DNA of 63,071 nt. It comes from Lachnospiraceae bacterium UBA3310 (lineage in GTDB: Bacteria; Bacillota; Clostridia; Lachnospirales; Lachnospiraceae). Made by a program: the position numbers and the translations under genes. The notes beneath the pieces were generated by a model that made no database searches, had not been told where the DNA came from, and was given only the letters and a program-made list of their open reading frames with translations. Positions 52,417-61,107 of this stretch are shown here, piece after piece. The number at the start of each line of letters is the position of its first letter. The stretch's first letter is position 1. The stretch lies in contig DESQ01000034.1 of assembly GCA_002361355.1 (NCBI GenBank), forward strand, positions 1 to 63,071, given 5' to 3'.

Positions 52417-53095
52417 TGATTCTCTCCCATTCCTCCACGGTATCAATCTCCACAATCTGTCCCTGCTGCACTTCTTCTATGGTAAGTTTCAGGCGGTTGA
52501 GATTCCTGTCCACCACTTCATCCCAAAAGAGATTGCCATTCTCCTCTTTTTCATAAGTGCGCTCGATCTCTTCCCGCAGAATACGGGCGTCCTCCTTCTT
52601 AAAATAAGACACACCCACCATATTATAAGTGTCGCTGCCGCCCTTTCCTACCCGCGAAATCAAACCGTCCCGCAATTCAAAGACCCAATCATCCGAATAG
52701 CCTTTCTCCATCCTTCCGTAATAGCAGGAATTTTTCAGATCCTTTCGGAAAATGGAACTGTCAGCCACATACAAATCGGATTCGCAGATAAAACAGTCAG
52801 CCGTGCCCAGTACCTCTCTTGCCGCATAGACGGAAGAGATGTTATTTTTGTCAAGATACGCCTCGTTTCGCAGGATATGCACCTGCGGATATTTCTCACA
52901 CAACGGTTCAAACTGCTCTCCCAAATATCCCGTCACAATATAGATCGCTTCCACCGGCCTTGAAAGCAGACCCTCTATCACGGTCTCAATCATAGGCTTT
53001 CCATGCACTTTAATAAGCGGCTTCGGCGTGTGCTCCGTCAAAGGCCGCATACGGCTGCCAAGTCCCGCCGCCATCAGAATTGCTGTCTCTCCCAC
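52403..53095 (-). CDS. Cytidylyltransferase, predicted to make CMP-aminoethylphosphonate
   Basis: 230 residues of the LicC/PntC type. The nucleotide-binding LMAAGLGSRMRPLTEHTPKP (about 7-26), metal-binding CESDLYVAD (about 98) and a C-terminal DTVEEW are clear. LicC homologues activate phosphocholine with CTP; members inside phosphonate operons activate 2-aminoethylphosphonate (PntC). The neighbours here make aminoethylphosphonate, so CMP-AEP is the likely product. ATG 53095 lies 13 bases after the PEP mutase gene. Confidence 0.85.
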   Translation of the reverse strand: MGETAILMAAGLGSRMRPLTEHTPKPLIKVHGKPMIETVIEGLLSRPVEAIYIVTGYLGEQFEPLCEKYPQVHILRNEAYLDKNNISSVYAAREVLGTADCFICESDLYVADSSIFRKDLKNSCYYGRMEKGYSDDWVFELRDGLISRVGKGGSDTYNMVGVSYFKKEDARILREEIERTYEKEENGNLFWDEVVDRNLNRLKLTIEEVQQGQIVEIDTVEEWERINEGF

Positions 53096-53108
53096 CGGTA
53101 TTTACTCC

Positions 53109-54407
53109 TTATATTTCGTCGATCAGACGTATAATATCCTTAAAAGGCATCAGCTTGGAATCCACTTCCAACGCCCTGTGGTTTTTTAAGATCTCCACTG
53201 CTGTTCCCTGCATCGCCGGAAAGGCGCTCCGCGTCAACTGGTTCGCATAAATCACAATGTTTACACCCGCCGCCGCAAGTTCCTCCTCCGTGATACTGTT
53301 AAAGGAGGTAGGCACTACCACGATCGGCGTACTCTGATCCTCTTTGCGGAACTTATGGCAAAATTCCAGAATCTCATCCGGCGATTTCTTACGGGAATGT
53401 ATCATAATGCCGTCCGCTCCGGCTTCCACATAGGCGCGGGCGCGGGTCAACGCATCCTCCATGCCCCGCTCCAGAATCAGGCTCTCAATTCTGGCGATGA
53501 TCATAAATTCATCGGTTCGCAGCGCCTTCTTGCCCATGTGGATCTTTTCACAAAAATTCTCGATACTGTCCTGTGTCTGTTCCACTTCCGTGCCAAACAG
53601 CGAATTTTTCTTTAATCCGGTTTTATCCTCGATGATCACCGCCGATACGCCCATCCGCTCCAGGGTTCTCACATTGTACACAAAATGCTCCACCAGTCCG
53701 CCCGTATCTCCGTCAAGAATGATCGGCTTTGTTGTCACGTCCATCACATCGTCAATGGTTCGGATTCTGGACGACATATCCACCAGTTCAATATCCGGTT
53801 TCCCCTTCGCCGTGGAATCACACAGAGAAGAGATCCACATCGCATCGAACTGATCCAGTTTCCCGTTGCTCTCCACCACTGTCTTTTCTGCGATCAGGCC
53901 CGTCAGCCCGGAGTGTACTTCCAGCGTCTTGACAATCGGACGCAGCTCGATCAACTGGCGCAGCCTCTTTCTCCTAAACTCAGGCATTGCCAGCTTTTCC
54001 TTCATCTGATCGTCTATCCGCTTCACATTTTCATTGTAGGTGTAGGGAATCTCAATCAGCTCCCCGCCGAACTTTTCCAGATTTTTGATGACATTCTCCC
54101 GGATCGCAGCCTCCGGCCCTTCCGACCAGTTATCCCCATGTACCACATAGTCCGGCCGCAGTTCTTCAATCACCTTATCATACATGATCTCCTGCTGGAG
54201 CATCACCTCTTTGACAAGTCCGGTCTGCTTCACAATCTCCATGCGCCGTTCCACCGGTATCGTGGGAAAACGGTTAAATCCCACCATGGCGGCATCCGAC
54301 AGCACGCCCACACAGACTTCCCCGTATTCGTTTGCCCTTCTTAAAATGTTCAAATGCCCCTCATGTATCACATCCGTGCAAAAGCATGTATATACTTTTT
54401 TCATCAT
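53109..54407 (-). CDS. aepX: PEP mutase with an N-terminal cytidylyltransferase-like domain
   Basis: 432 residues in two parts. Residues 1-135 have the TagD/GCT fold with HEGH at 15-18 (the nucleotide HxGH motif), but the usual RTxGISTT end is replaced by YTYNENVKRID, so catalysis there is doubtful. Residues about 150-432 are the PEP mutase/ICL barrel: LDGDTGG near 231-237 and the diagnostic EDKTGLKKNS at 260-269 (EDK-x5-NS) identify a true phosphoenolpyruvate mutase, which makes the C-P bond. ATG 54407 or 54404 fits the AAAGG site. It lies 10 bases after the transaminase gene. Confidence 0.93.
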   Translation of the reverse strand: MMKKVYTCFCTDVIHEGHLNILRRANEYGEVCVGVLSDAAMVGFNRFPTIPVERRMEIVKQTGLVKEVMLQQEIMYDKVIEELRPDYVVHGDNWSEGPEAAIRENVIKNLEKFGGELIEIPYTYNENVKRIDDQMKEKLAMPEFRRKRLRQLIELRPIVKTLEVHSGLTGLIAEKTVVESNGKLDQFDAMWISSLCDSTAKGKPDIELVDMSSRIRTIDDVMDVTTKPIILDGDTGGLVEHFVYNVRTLERMGVSAVIIEDKTGLKKNSLFGTEVEQTQDSIENFCEKIHMGKKALRTDEFMIIARIESLILERGMEDALTRARAYVEAGADGIMIHSRKKSPDEILEFCHKFRKEDQSTPIVVVPTSFNSITEEELAAAGVNIVIYANQLTRSAFPAMQGTAVEILKNHRALEVDSKLMPFKDIIRLIDEI

Positions 54408-54417
54408 AATGCCTTTC

Positions 54418-55545
54418 TCATTTATTGTATCGAACCGGCGTTGCTACCCCGCATGCCGTAAGCGCTTCTTTAAACACAACCCAGAATGCCTCGATATCCT
54501 CCTGATCAATCGCTCCCAGCGCGCAAAGTCGGAACATCCCTAACTTTTCCACCTTGCCAGGATAAATCGTAAATCCTCTCTCATAACAATAATCGTGTAC
54601 TTTTTCAAAATCCCAATGGCTGTCGTCCGGATACAGTGCCGCTGCCACCAGTCCGGATTCCTGCCCTTCCTCTATATAAATGCGGAATCCCAGATCTGTG
54701 AGTCCCTTTCGGATGGCCTGAAATACCCGGCAATGCCTTGCCCACTTCTCATCCTCTCCTTCCGCAAAATACTCTCTGAGCGCCTGTCTCGCCGAATAGA
54801 TCAGCTGTACGGGCGGTGTAAAATGCATCTCGCCGTGTTCCTTCGCATAAGCGTACTGCATGTACAGATTACAGTAATAAGAACGCCGGGGATAATCCGC
54901 GGACGCCTCTATCATAGATTTTCTCCCGATGATGAAAGACAGCCCGGTCATCGCCATGATGCCTTTCTGTGCCGACGCCATGCAGAAGTCCAATTCATCC
55001 TCATCCATATGAATCGGGCGCATCGCGTAACTGGACGTGGTATCCGCCACAAATGTGCCGTGATAACGGTGTACCAAAGCGCCAATCTCTCTGATCGGAT
55101 TGAGCAGTCCCGTCCCTGTCTCATGATGGGTAATGTATACCAGTGCAATATCCGGATTTTCCTGCAGTGTCTTTTCGATCACAGCAAGATCCGGCTGCCT
55201 GTCAAGGGGCAGTTTCAGGTTGATATACGGAAGGCCGTAATATTCACAAATTTCCGCTCCCCGGCTGCTGTAAGCGCCGTTGTTGATAATGAGGATTTTC
55301 TTCCCCTCCGGCAAAAGCGAATTTAAACAGATATCCATATTGATTGTGCCGGATCCGCAAAAAAGAACCGCCGCATACTCCTTCGGGTCTGCATGGACGA
55401 TCCGCAGCAGCCCCTCCTCCACCTCCCGCATAATGGAGACAAACTCTTTCTCCCGCGGACAGATATCGGGAACCACCTGTGCCATCTTAACCGTGTCGGT
55501 GGTCGTCGCCGGCCCCGGATTCAACAATACGTTTCTCTTCACCAT
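54418..55545 (-). CDS. phnW: 2-Aminoethylphosphonate--pyruvate transaminase
   Basis: 375 residues, class V PLP enzyme. LLNPGPATTTDTVKMAQVVP at the start, the cofactor Asp in VADTTSSYAM (near 165) and the Schiff-base Lys in MASAQKGIMAM (near 191) are typical of PhnW/AepZ. Here, with PEP mutase and the decarboxylase in the same operon, it should work in the biosynthetic direction, turning phosphonoacetaldehyde into 2-aminoethylphosphonate. ATG 55545 has a GAGGATGAG site and lies four bases after the transferase gene. Confidence 0.93.
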   Translation of the reverse strand: MVKRNVLLNPGPATTTDTVKMAQVVPDICPREKEFVSIMREVEEGLLRIVHADPKEYAAVLFCGSGTINMDICLNSLLPEGKKILIINNGAYSSRGAEICEYYGLPYINLKLPLDRQPDLAVIEKTLQENPDIALVYITHHETGTGLLNPIREIGALVHRYHGTFVADTTSSYAMRPIHMDEDELDFCMASAQKGIMAMTGLSFIIGRKSMIEASADYPRRSYYCNLYMQYAYAKEHGEMHFTPPVQLIYSARQALREYFAEGEDEKWARHCRVFQAIRKGLTDLGFRIYIEEGQESGLVAAALYPDDSHWDFEKVHDYCYERGFTIYPGKVEKLGMFRLCALGAIDQEDIEAFWVVFKEALTACGVATPVRYNK

Positions 55546-55549
55546 CTGC

Positions 55550-57427
55550 TCATCCTCTTCCTTTCCCGGAACGCTCCACTAACTTATCAATGATATATTT
55601 CGCGCCCACTTTGCCGCTCTCTCCGTTATGGTAAATATATTCTTCTTTCAGGCACTGCATAGACTCTCTGGAAAACTGTGCGTCCCACAACAGCTTCTCC
55701 ACCGCGGACTTCATTTCATTCCCCACCGCCTGCGGCGCAATGGATATCCCTATCCGGTCACGGAGCTCTATGTCAATCGGCACCGTTTCAAGCTCCTTGT
55801 AATCCGGATTCAGAATCTTCATGGGCGTGTCCACAAACAACACCGGTTTTAACGTGGCAAAAGCGTATTCGAACGCGATACTGGACCAATCTGTCACCAG
55901 CAGATCCGCCGTATATACTGTCCTGTTTGATGAAAAATCCTTCTGGAAGGTAATGTCTTTATATTTCGCCGCCAGCGCGTCTATCCGCGCCTCAAAATGA
56001 CGGACGTACTGCGGGTGCGGACGGACAATAACGCGGTATGGCGTCTGTGCCAACTGATCCAGCATCTCCTCTATACAGGAATCCAGAATATTGTCCTTCT
56101 GCCAGGAGGGTGCAATGAGCACGGTTTTGGTCTCCTGTGCCGCAGTCCCAGCCTCCTTCACCATTTCCTCATAGGACTGCGTCATATTATCAATCACACT
56201 CGAACCCCATTCCACCAGATTCTTCCTGGGCAGTCCATACTTCTGTTCCCGCTCCGCAAGCTCCTGTTTATTTTTCGGCCCGGATGTAAAAATCGTATCA
56301 TAATGATCCAGCGCTTCCTTATGGAAAGACAAATTGGCGCTGTTCACATCATGGGGCACATAAATATACTCGATATCCTTCTGTACATAGGAGCGTTTCA
56401 GTTGAAAATTTTCCAGATCCGGCGTGGTCATAACCATGATATCCGTCTCCATTTTCATCATCAGCACAATCATTCTGTTCTCTCCGATATAATAAGGTTT
56501 GAACTGATCGCTTTCCATCTGAAAAACCTCGTCTTCGGGATCGCTGGTAATGTAGTGGATCACAATATTGGTTCTTCTGATAATCTCCTCAATGATATTT
56601 TTATAATATTTATAAAAACCATTCTTCTCCGAGTAAAATACAATCTTTTTGTCCGGTTCTTTTAAAAATCTCTTATAATCCGCTTTCTCTTTGTCACGGT
56701 ACGGGCTCTTTTTGTCCTCTTTCTGCCGGGAAGCCATAAAGGCTTTCGCCTCCCTGAGTTCTTCCTTGCTCTTTTCCAGCGCATCATAATCAATATAATC
56801 TTTGGGATTGATCCAGATATTTAACAGAAACAACTGCACGGTGGACAGGATGTTGCTGCAGCTCCAATAGAATCCGACGCCGATCGACACAAAGAAACCC
56901 AGATACAGGGAGAGTCCCACAGAAAATGCCATAGTCCCGTACTTGTTCAATGCCCCCTGCTCCGACTGCAGAACATTGATTTTATTCTGTATATAACACA
57001 TGAAAAAAGCGGATAACGCAGCAAGAAGGGGGATCAGCAAAGTGATCCCGCCTGTCTTAACCGGAATATCCGTCAAACTTGTTCCCCGCTTGACAGCCTC
57101 TACCACGCCCATCAACAACACCAGTTGGACAACCAACGGTATCAGGTCGGCAAAAGGACTGTATTTTTCCCTCTTAAACAATTTGTACTGTTCCTCGGAA
57201 ATCGCCTCCTGATTCCCGAGGTATGTCGCGCTGATGTGATTCATCTCTGGCTGCATCCGAACCGTCTTGATCGAATTTTTCTGCACCCAGATTGACAGAG
57301 GGAGCAGGATCACCTTCGTCAGAAACGTAAACACCAGTATCGCTATCCAGTAATTTTGACAAAAACCATAACATAAATTAATCAGCCAGATCAAAGCGCC
57401 GATCACCGCATCTGTCACCGCACCCAT
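55550..57427 (-). CDS. YidC-like insertase domain fused to a TagF/CDP-glycerol-transferase-like domain
   Basis: 625 residues. Residues about 1-205 are a five-helix YidC/Oxa1 domain: IAILVFTFLTKVILLPLSIW (with Lys where YidC has its groove Arg), the coiled helical hairpin QPEMNHISATYLGNQEAISE, PFADLIPLVVQLVLL, and SIGVGFYWSCSNILSTVQL. A charged linker leads to a GT-B-type polyol-phosphate transferase (about 255-620) with VPHDVNSANLSFHKEALDHY, VIVRPHPQYVRHFE and TDWSSIAFEYAFATLKPVLF, as in TagB/TagF enzymes that use CDP-linked donors. In this operon the donor is probably CMP-aminoethylphosphonate. ATG 57427 follows AGAGGCGG. Confidence 0.85.
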   Translation of the reverse strand: MGAVTDAVIGALIWLINLCYGFCQNYWIAILVFTFLTKVILLPLSIWVQKNSIKTVRMQPEMNHISATYLGNQEAISEEQYKLFKREKYSPFADLIPLVVQLVLLMGVVEAVKRGTSLTDIPVKTGGITLLIPLLAALSAFFMCYIQNKINVLQSEQGALNKYGTMAFSVGLSLYLGFFVSIGVGFYWSCSNILSTVQLFLLNIWINPKDYIDYDALEKSKEELREAKAFMASRQKEDKKSPYRDKEKADYKRFLKEPDKKIVFYSEKNGFYKYYKNIIEEIIRRTNIVIHYITSDPEDEVFQMESDQFKPYYIGENRMIVLMMKMETDIMVMTTPDLENFQLKRSYVQKDIEYIYVPHDVNSANLSFHKEALDHYDTIFTSGPKNKQELAEREQKYGLPRKNLVEWGSSVIDNMTQSYEEMVKEAGTAAQETKTVLIAPSWQKDNILDSCIEEMLDQLAQTPYRVIVRPHPQYVRHFEARIDALAAKYKDITFQKDFSSNRTVYTADLLVTDWSSIAFEYAFATLKPVLFVDTPMKILNPDYKELETVPIDIELRDRIGISIAPQAVGNEMKSAVEKLLWDAQFSRESMQCLKEEYIYHNGESGKVGAKYIIDKLVERSGKGRG

Positions 57428-57436
57428 AACCGCCTC

Positions 57437-57694
57437 TTAATCATCCACGTCTTTAAACTCAATGCTGCTCTTTTCTGACTCGTCAGATTTCTTGTTCTTC
57501 TTAAAAAAAGCAACAATCTTATGTCTGAACACTGTCAATATCGCACCAGCCGCAATCAGAACGCCTGCTACCGCCTGAATGATATAAGTAACGGCCGAGG
57601 GATCGATATACGCATGTACCGGCAGCGTGAAAAGATACCAGCCACATGTAAAGAAGTATGCGAACTTTGTAAGTTTTAATAACACCTTTTTCAT
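57437..57694 (-). CDS. Small two-span membrane protein, first gene of the phosphonate operon
   Basis: 85 residues from ATG 57694 (AGGAGGACAATTT upstream). A first helix with signal-like character (FAYFFTCGWYLFTLPVHA) is followed by YIDPSAVTYIIQAVAGVLIA forming a second helix, then a basic KKNKKSDESEK tail. Small proteins with this IDPS-x-x-TY pattern occur beside surface-polymer genes. It is probably an accessory subunit of the YidC-transferase encoded nine bases downstream. No enzymatic motif. Confidence 0.75.
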   Translation of the reverse strand: MKKVLLKLTKFAYFFTCGWYLFTLPVHAYIDPSAVTYIIQAVAGVLIAAGAILTVFRHKIVAFFKKNKKSDESEKSSIEFKDVDD

Positions 57695-57724
57695 AAATTG
57701 TCCTCCTGTCAACTAACGCCATCT

Positions 57725-57753
57725 ATTATACTTTATTACCCGGTGATATGCAA
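57725..57753 (-). promoter_or_regulatory. Promoter of the phosphonate operon
   Basis: Minus-strand TTGCAT (57748-57753) and TATAAT (57725-57730) are 17 bases apart. It lies between the proS stop and the first operon gene, so the phosphonate genes need not depend on the proS T-box. No terminator is seen between proS and this promoter, so readthrough is possible. Confidence 0.68.
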
Positions 57754-57762
57754 GCCGCCGGC

Positions 57763-59193
57763 CTAATACGCTTTTCCCCAATAAACCATTTTCTTAGCCG
57801 GTTTACCACAGCACACGCAGGTATCGCCGATCTGTTCCTGCTCAAAAGGCATACAACGGCTGGTAACCGCAAGCTCTTCCTTGATCTGATCCTCGCAGTC
57901 CTGCTCCCCGCACCACATGGCTTTCACGAAACCGGTCTTCTCGTTGAATATCCTGCGAAACTCCTCCATATTCTTCGCCTCGTAGGTGTGTGCATCCCTG
58001 TGGGCTCTTGCGCGCTCCAGCATTTCCTTCTGCATCCTGTCAAGGATCTCTTTCGCCTTTGCCTCAAGCTCATCCAGAGAAACCTCTGTCTTTTCCCCTG
58101 TATCACGGCGGCAGATCACGCACTTGTTTGCCTCGATATCCTTAGGCCCGATCTCCACGCGAATCGGAATACCCCGCATTTCCTGCTCTGAAAACTTCCA
58201 GCCGGGGCTCTTGTCGGTATCATCCACCTTCACGCGGAATGCGCCGAGACGCTCCTTTAACTCATATGCCTTGTCCAGAACGCCCTCCTTTTTCTGCTGG
58301 ATCGGGATAATCATAATCTGGGTAGGCGCAACTTTAGGCGGCAGCACCAGACCGGAATTGTCACCATGCACCATAATGATCGCACCGATTAAACGCGTGG
58401 TAGTTCCCCACGAAGTCTGATGCACATATTTCAAGGTATTGTCCCTATCTGTATACTGAATGTCAAAGGCTTTCGCAAAACCATCGCCAAAATTGTGGCT
58501 TGTGCCGGACTGTAACGCCTTGCCGTCGTGCATCAGCGCCTCGATGGTGTAGGTAGCGACCGCGCCTGCAAACTTCTCCTTATCCGTCTTGCGGCCCTTG
58601 ATGACAGGGATCGCCAACACTTCCTCACAAAAATCCGCATAGAGGTTCAACATCTGGATGGTTCTCTCCTCCGCTTCCTCGGCCGTCGCATGGGCAGTGT
58701 GCCCCTCCTGCCATAAAAACTCACGGCTTCGAAGGAAAGGTCTTGTCTCCTTCTCCCAGCGCACCACGGAGCACCACTGATTGCAGACCTGCGGCAGGTC
58801 GCGGTAGGACTGCACCACATTTTTATAGTAATCACAAAACAGCGTCTCAGAGGTCGGTCTGACGCAGAGTCTCTCCTGTAAGGGCTGCATACCCCCATGC
58901 GTCACCCACGCCACTTCCGGCGCAAAGCCCTCCACATGATCTTTTTCCTTATTCAGCAGACTCTCCGGAATAAACATGGGCAGATATACATTCTCCACGC
59001 CCGTCTCCTTAAAGCGGTCGTCCATCTGCTTTTGAATCAGTTCCCAGATCGCATAGCCCGCGGGCTTGAATACCATACATCCCTTGACACTGGTATAGTC
59101 CAAAAGTTCCGCCTTCTTGACTACATCCGTGTACCACTGCGCGAAATCGTCCTCCATTGAGGTGATCGCTTCCACCAACTTTTTGTCCGCCAT
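57763..59193 (-). CDS. proS: Prolyl-tRNA synthetase, archaeal/eukaryotic type
   Basis: 476 residues, the short type lacking the bacterial INS editing insertion. Class II motifs are visible: motif 1 in PAGYAIWELIQKQMDDRFKE, motif 2 in WCSVVRWEKETRPFLRSREF (near residue 145), motif 3 in LIGAIIMVHGDNSGLVLPP (near 270). The C-terminus carries the extra zinc domain with CVICRRD and CVCCGKPAKKMVYWGKAY, ending in Tyr as usual. It charges tRNA-Pro. Expression is controlled by the T-box leader just upstream. Confidence 0.95.
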   Translation of the reverse strand: MADKKLVEAITSMEDDFAQWYTDVVKKAELLDYTSVKGCMVFKPAGYAIWELIQKQMDDRFKETGVENVYLPMFIPESLLNKEKDHVEGFAPEVAWVTHGGMQPLQERLCVRPTSETLFCDYYKNVVQSYRDLPQVCNQWCSVVRWEKETRPFLRSREFLWQEGHTAHATAEEAEERTIQMLNLYADFCEEVLAIPVIKGRKTDKEKFAGAVATYTIEALMHDGKALQSGTSHNFGDGFAKAFDIQYTDRDNTLKYVHQTSWGTTTRLIGAIIMVHGDNSGLVLPPKVAPTQIMIIPIQQKKEGVLDKAYELKERLGAFRVKVDDTDKSPGWKFSEQEMRGIPIRVEIGPKDIEANKCVICRRDTGEKTEVSLDELEAKAKEILDRMQKEMLERARAHRDAHTYEAKNMEEFRRIFNEKTGFVKAMWCGEQDCEDQIKEELAVTSRCMPFEQEQIGDTCVCCGKPAKKMVYWGKAY

Positions 59194-59221
59194 TGTTCGC
59201 TCCTTTCCTTCTCACAACTAA

Positions 59222-59443
59222 AAAACCGCCGAAGTTTCCATCCCTAAGGGACCGAAATCTCGGCGGTACCACCCTAATTAACGCGTCTGCGCTCTCTTCT
59301 CCTACCGTTATCGCCGGTGCTACGCTGTGCTCCTCACACAGGACTCCGAGGCCGGTTCCGGACAGTTCCCGTGAAAACCTCCCACCAACGGCTTCCTCTC
59401 TGAAACGTTTCCCATCCGTACTATTCTCTTCTTCGTCACGTTT
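59222..59443 (-). ncRNA. T-box leader of proS
   Basis: The minus strand carries the T-box core AGGGTGGTACCGCCG (complement at 59261-59275). It is followed by a terminator stem of CCGCCGA with TCGGCGG (59226-59267) and five or more T, while the T-box bases are those that form the competing antiterminator. Upstream bases to about 59443 fold as stem I with an AGAGAGGAAGCCG-type K-turn region. Uncharged tRNA-Pro should prevent termination. I could not fix the specifier triplet with certainty by eye. Confidence 0.88.
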
Positions 59444-59449
59444 TTATCC

Positions 59450-59478
59450 ATTCTAGCCGCATGGTTATATTTTGTCAA
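59450..59478 (-). promoter_or_regulatory. Promoter of proS
   Basis: Minus-strand TTGACA (59473-59478) and TAGAAT (59450-59455) with a 17-base spacer. The -35 lies on the stop codon end of the O-antigen ligase-like gene (stop at 59475), so proS has its own start directly after that gene. Confidence 0.78.
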
Positions 59479-61091
59479 CCGCTAATTTCAGAGATGCTCC
59501 CGGTCTGTCTGCGCAAAAGATACTCCCCGATTCCCAACATCATGAAAACAAAAGGCGTACAGCACACCTGCTGGTAGCAGAAAAAATTATACGCCATATA
59601 AGACACCGCCGAGGCCGCTGCGGCTGCCAGAAGATAATCCTGCTGCCGCGCCCTCATAAACCGTCCGACAGCCGAGACAAATATTCCTATGTAAGCCGCC
59701 GCCCCGAACAGTCCCGTGTCAATCAGCGTCGTGAGCCATTCATTGTGCGCGTTGGTAAGCATTTTTTCTCCCCAGAGAAGCGCTACCTCTTCCCCGTGAA
59801 CGGCAGCCGCATAGCTGCTGAAACAATCCGGCCCTACGCCAAAAAACTTATGCTTTATACTCTCTTTCGCAAACATCTTCATGGAGAAACTCCATATCCT
59901 TCCCCTGCCGTTACCCCATTCTTTGTCCCAGTTAAAATAGGAGACCGCACTCAGTTTCCTATCAAGACTGTCCGGCAAAAGCCCCCTGCTCTGCAGCGCA
60001 ATCAACCCCGTCACTGCGATTATGGCCACAACGATCAGCGCCAACGCCGCCCGTCTAAGCCGCAGCATTCCCGCCGCCGGATATGGCTTGTCCCCTCTTC
60101 TATACAAAAACAAAGAGAGGAGCAGACACACGCCCAAAAGAACCCATGTGGCCGCCCCGTCCAAAACAAGAGCTGTGATAAAATCGTATTTTAAATCCGG
60201 ATTGGGATGCATCTTCATAAGAAAGTGCATCACCTTGCCCGCCGCAAAAAACAGCGTGCAGACTTCCACAAACCGGTTCAGTGTCTCCCGTTTCTCCACA
60301 CAGACCCAAAAGAAAACCATCATAAAGCCTGCCATGGCAAAATAGGCGCTGTCACTGTTCTGCGTCACCAGAGAGGCAAAGCCGGCCGCCGTGTAAATAC
60401 CTCCCAAAACCCGGTACCATGGTTTTTTTGCAAATAAAAATACTGCCACACCCACAGGCAGCGCCACCACAAGATAACTGGCATACCAGGTCGCCTGGCC
60501 CATGGTGGATAAAAACTGCGCCATCTGATAACCCTGCAGTCCGTCGTAAAATCCGATCGGGTCTATCAGCATACGGTGCAAAACCGCAATCACAAACACA
60601 AAAAACGCCGATCCGCCAAACGCCCCCAGGATCGCGCGATTATGTTTTCCGAACCGGGACAACGCCAGATAAATCAGCACAAAACTAAACTGCGACATCC
60701 ATCCCATATTCCAACCAAAACTCCCCCACAGGGCATTCTCGTAAAAGCCTCCGGACGCCACGGCAATCGTTGAAAAGAGCAGGTATGCAAGCACACATCT
60801 GTCCGTAACCGACAGCCTGTCTTTCCGCCACCGCTTTTCCCGCAGCAAAAGAAGCAGATAAAACACGCCCAGCGTCAGAAAAAATGAAAAACCGGCCAGC
60901 ATAGTCACCCTGTACACCGCAAATTTTGCATTGCCGATCTGGTTATATCCATCCTTCGCATAAAAAGCAACCACAACGCACATCACGGAGAGCGTCACCG
61001 CAAGGACATACGCCATCGCCGACGAAATATTTGCCGCACAGAAAAGATGGTTCGCTGTTATATTTTGCGTTTTTTTGATCTTATTACTCAT
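59475..61091 (-). CDS. O-antigen ligase/polymerase-like membrane protein
   Basis: 538 residues with about 12 membrane helices and a large loop. The Wzy_C/WaaL signature is present: NGRGRIWSFSMKMF (near 400), FGVGPDCFSSY and the ligase His in TNAHNEWLTTLIDTGLFG (near 455). Such proteins transfer or polymerise lipid-linked glycans on the outer face of the membrane. ATG 61091 lies 16 bases after the YtvI-like gene; the frame extends to a TTG at 61127. Close to the phosphonate operon, it may act on the same surface glycan, but it has a separate transcript. Confidence 0.87.
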   Translation of the reverse strand: MSNKIKKTQNITANHLFCAANISSAMAYVLAVTLSVMCVVVAFYAKDGYNQIGNAKFAVYRVTMLAGFSFFLTLGVFYLLLLLREKRWRKDRLSVTDRCVLAYLLFSTIAVASGGFYENALWGSFGWNMGWMSQFSFVLIYLALSRFGKHNRAILGAFGGSAFFVFVIAVLHRMLIDPIGFYDGLQGYQMAQFLSTMGQATWYASYLVVALPVGVAVFLFAKKPWYRVLGGIYTAAGFASLVTQNSDSAYFAMAGFMMVFFWVCVEKRETLNRFVEVCTLFFAAGKVMHFLMKMHPNPDLKYDFITALVLDGAATWVLLGVCLLLSLFLYRRGDKPYPAAGMLRLRRAALALIVVAIIAVTGLIALQSRGLLPDSLDRKLSAVSYFNWDKEWGNGRGRIWSFSMKMFAKESIKHKFFGVGPDCFSSYAAAVHGEEVALLWGEKMLTNAHNEWLTTLIDTGLFGAAAYIGIFVSAVGRFMRARQQDYLLAAAAASAVSYMAYNFFCYQQVCCTPFVFMMLGIGEYLLRRQTGSISEISG

Positions 61092-61107
61092 GTTATCATC
61101 ATAACCC

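Noticed and set aside
59475..61091. O-antigen ligase-like gene as a member of the phosphonate operon
   Set aside because: It is separated from that operon by proS with its own promoter and T-box, so I treat any link as functional speculation only.
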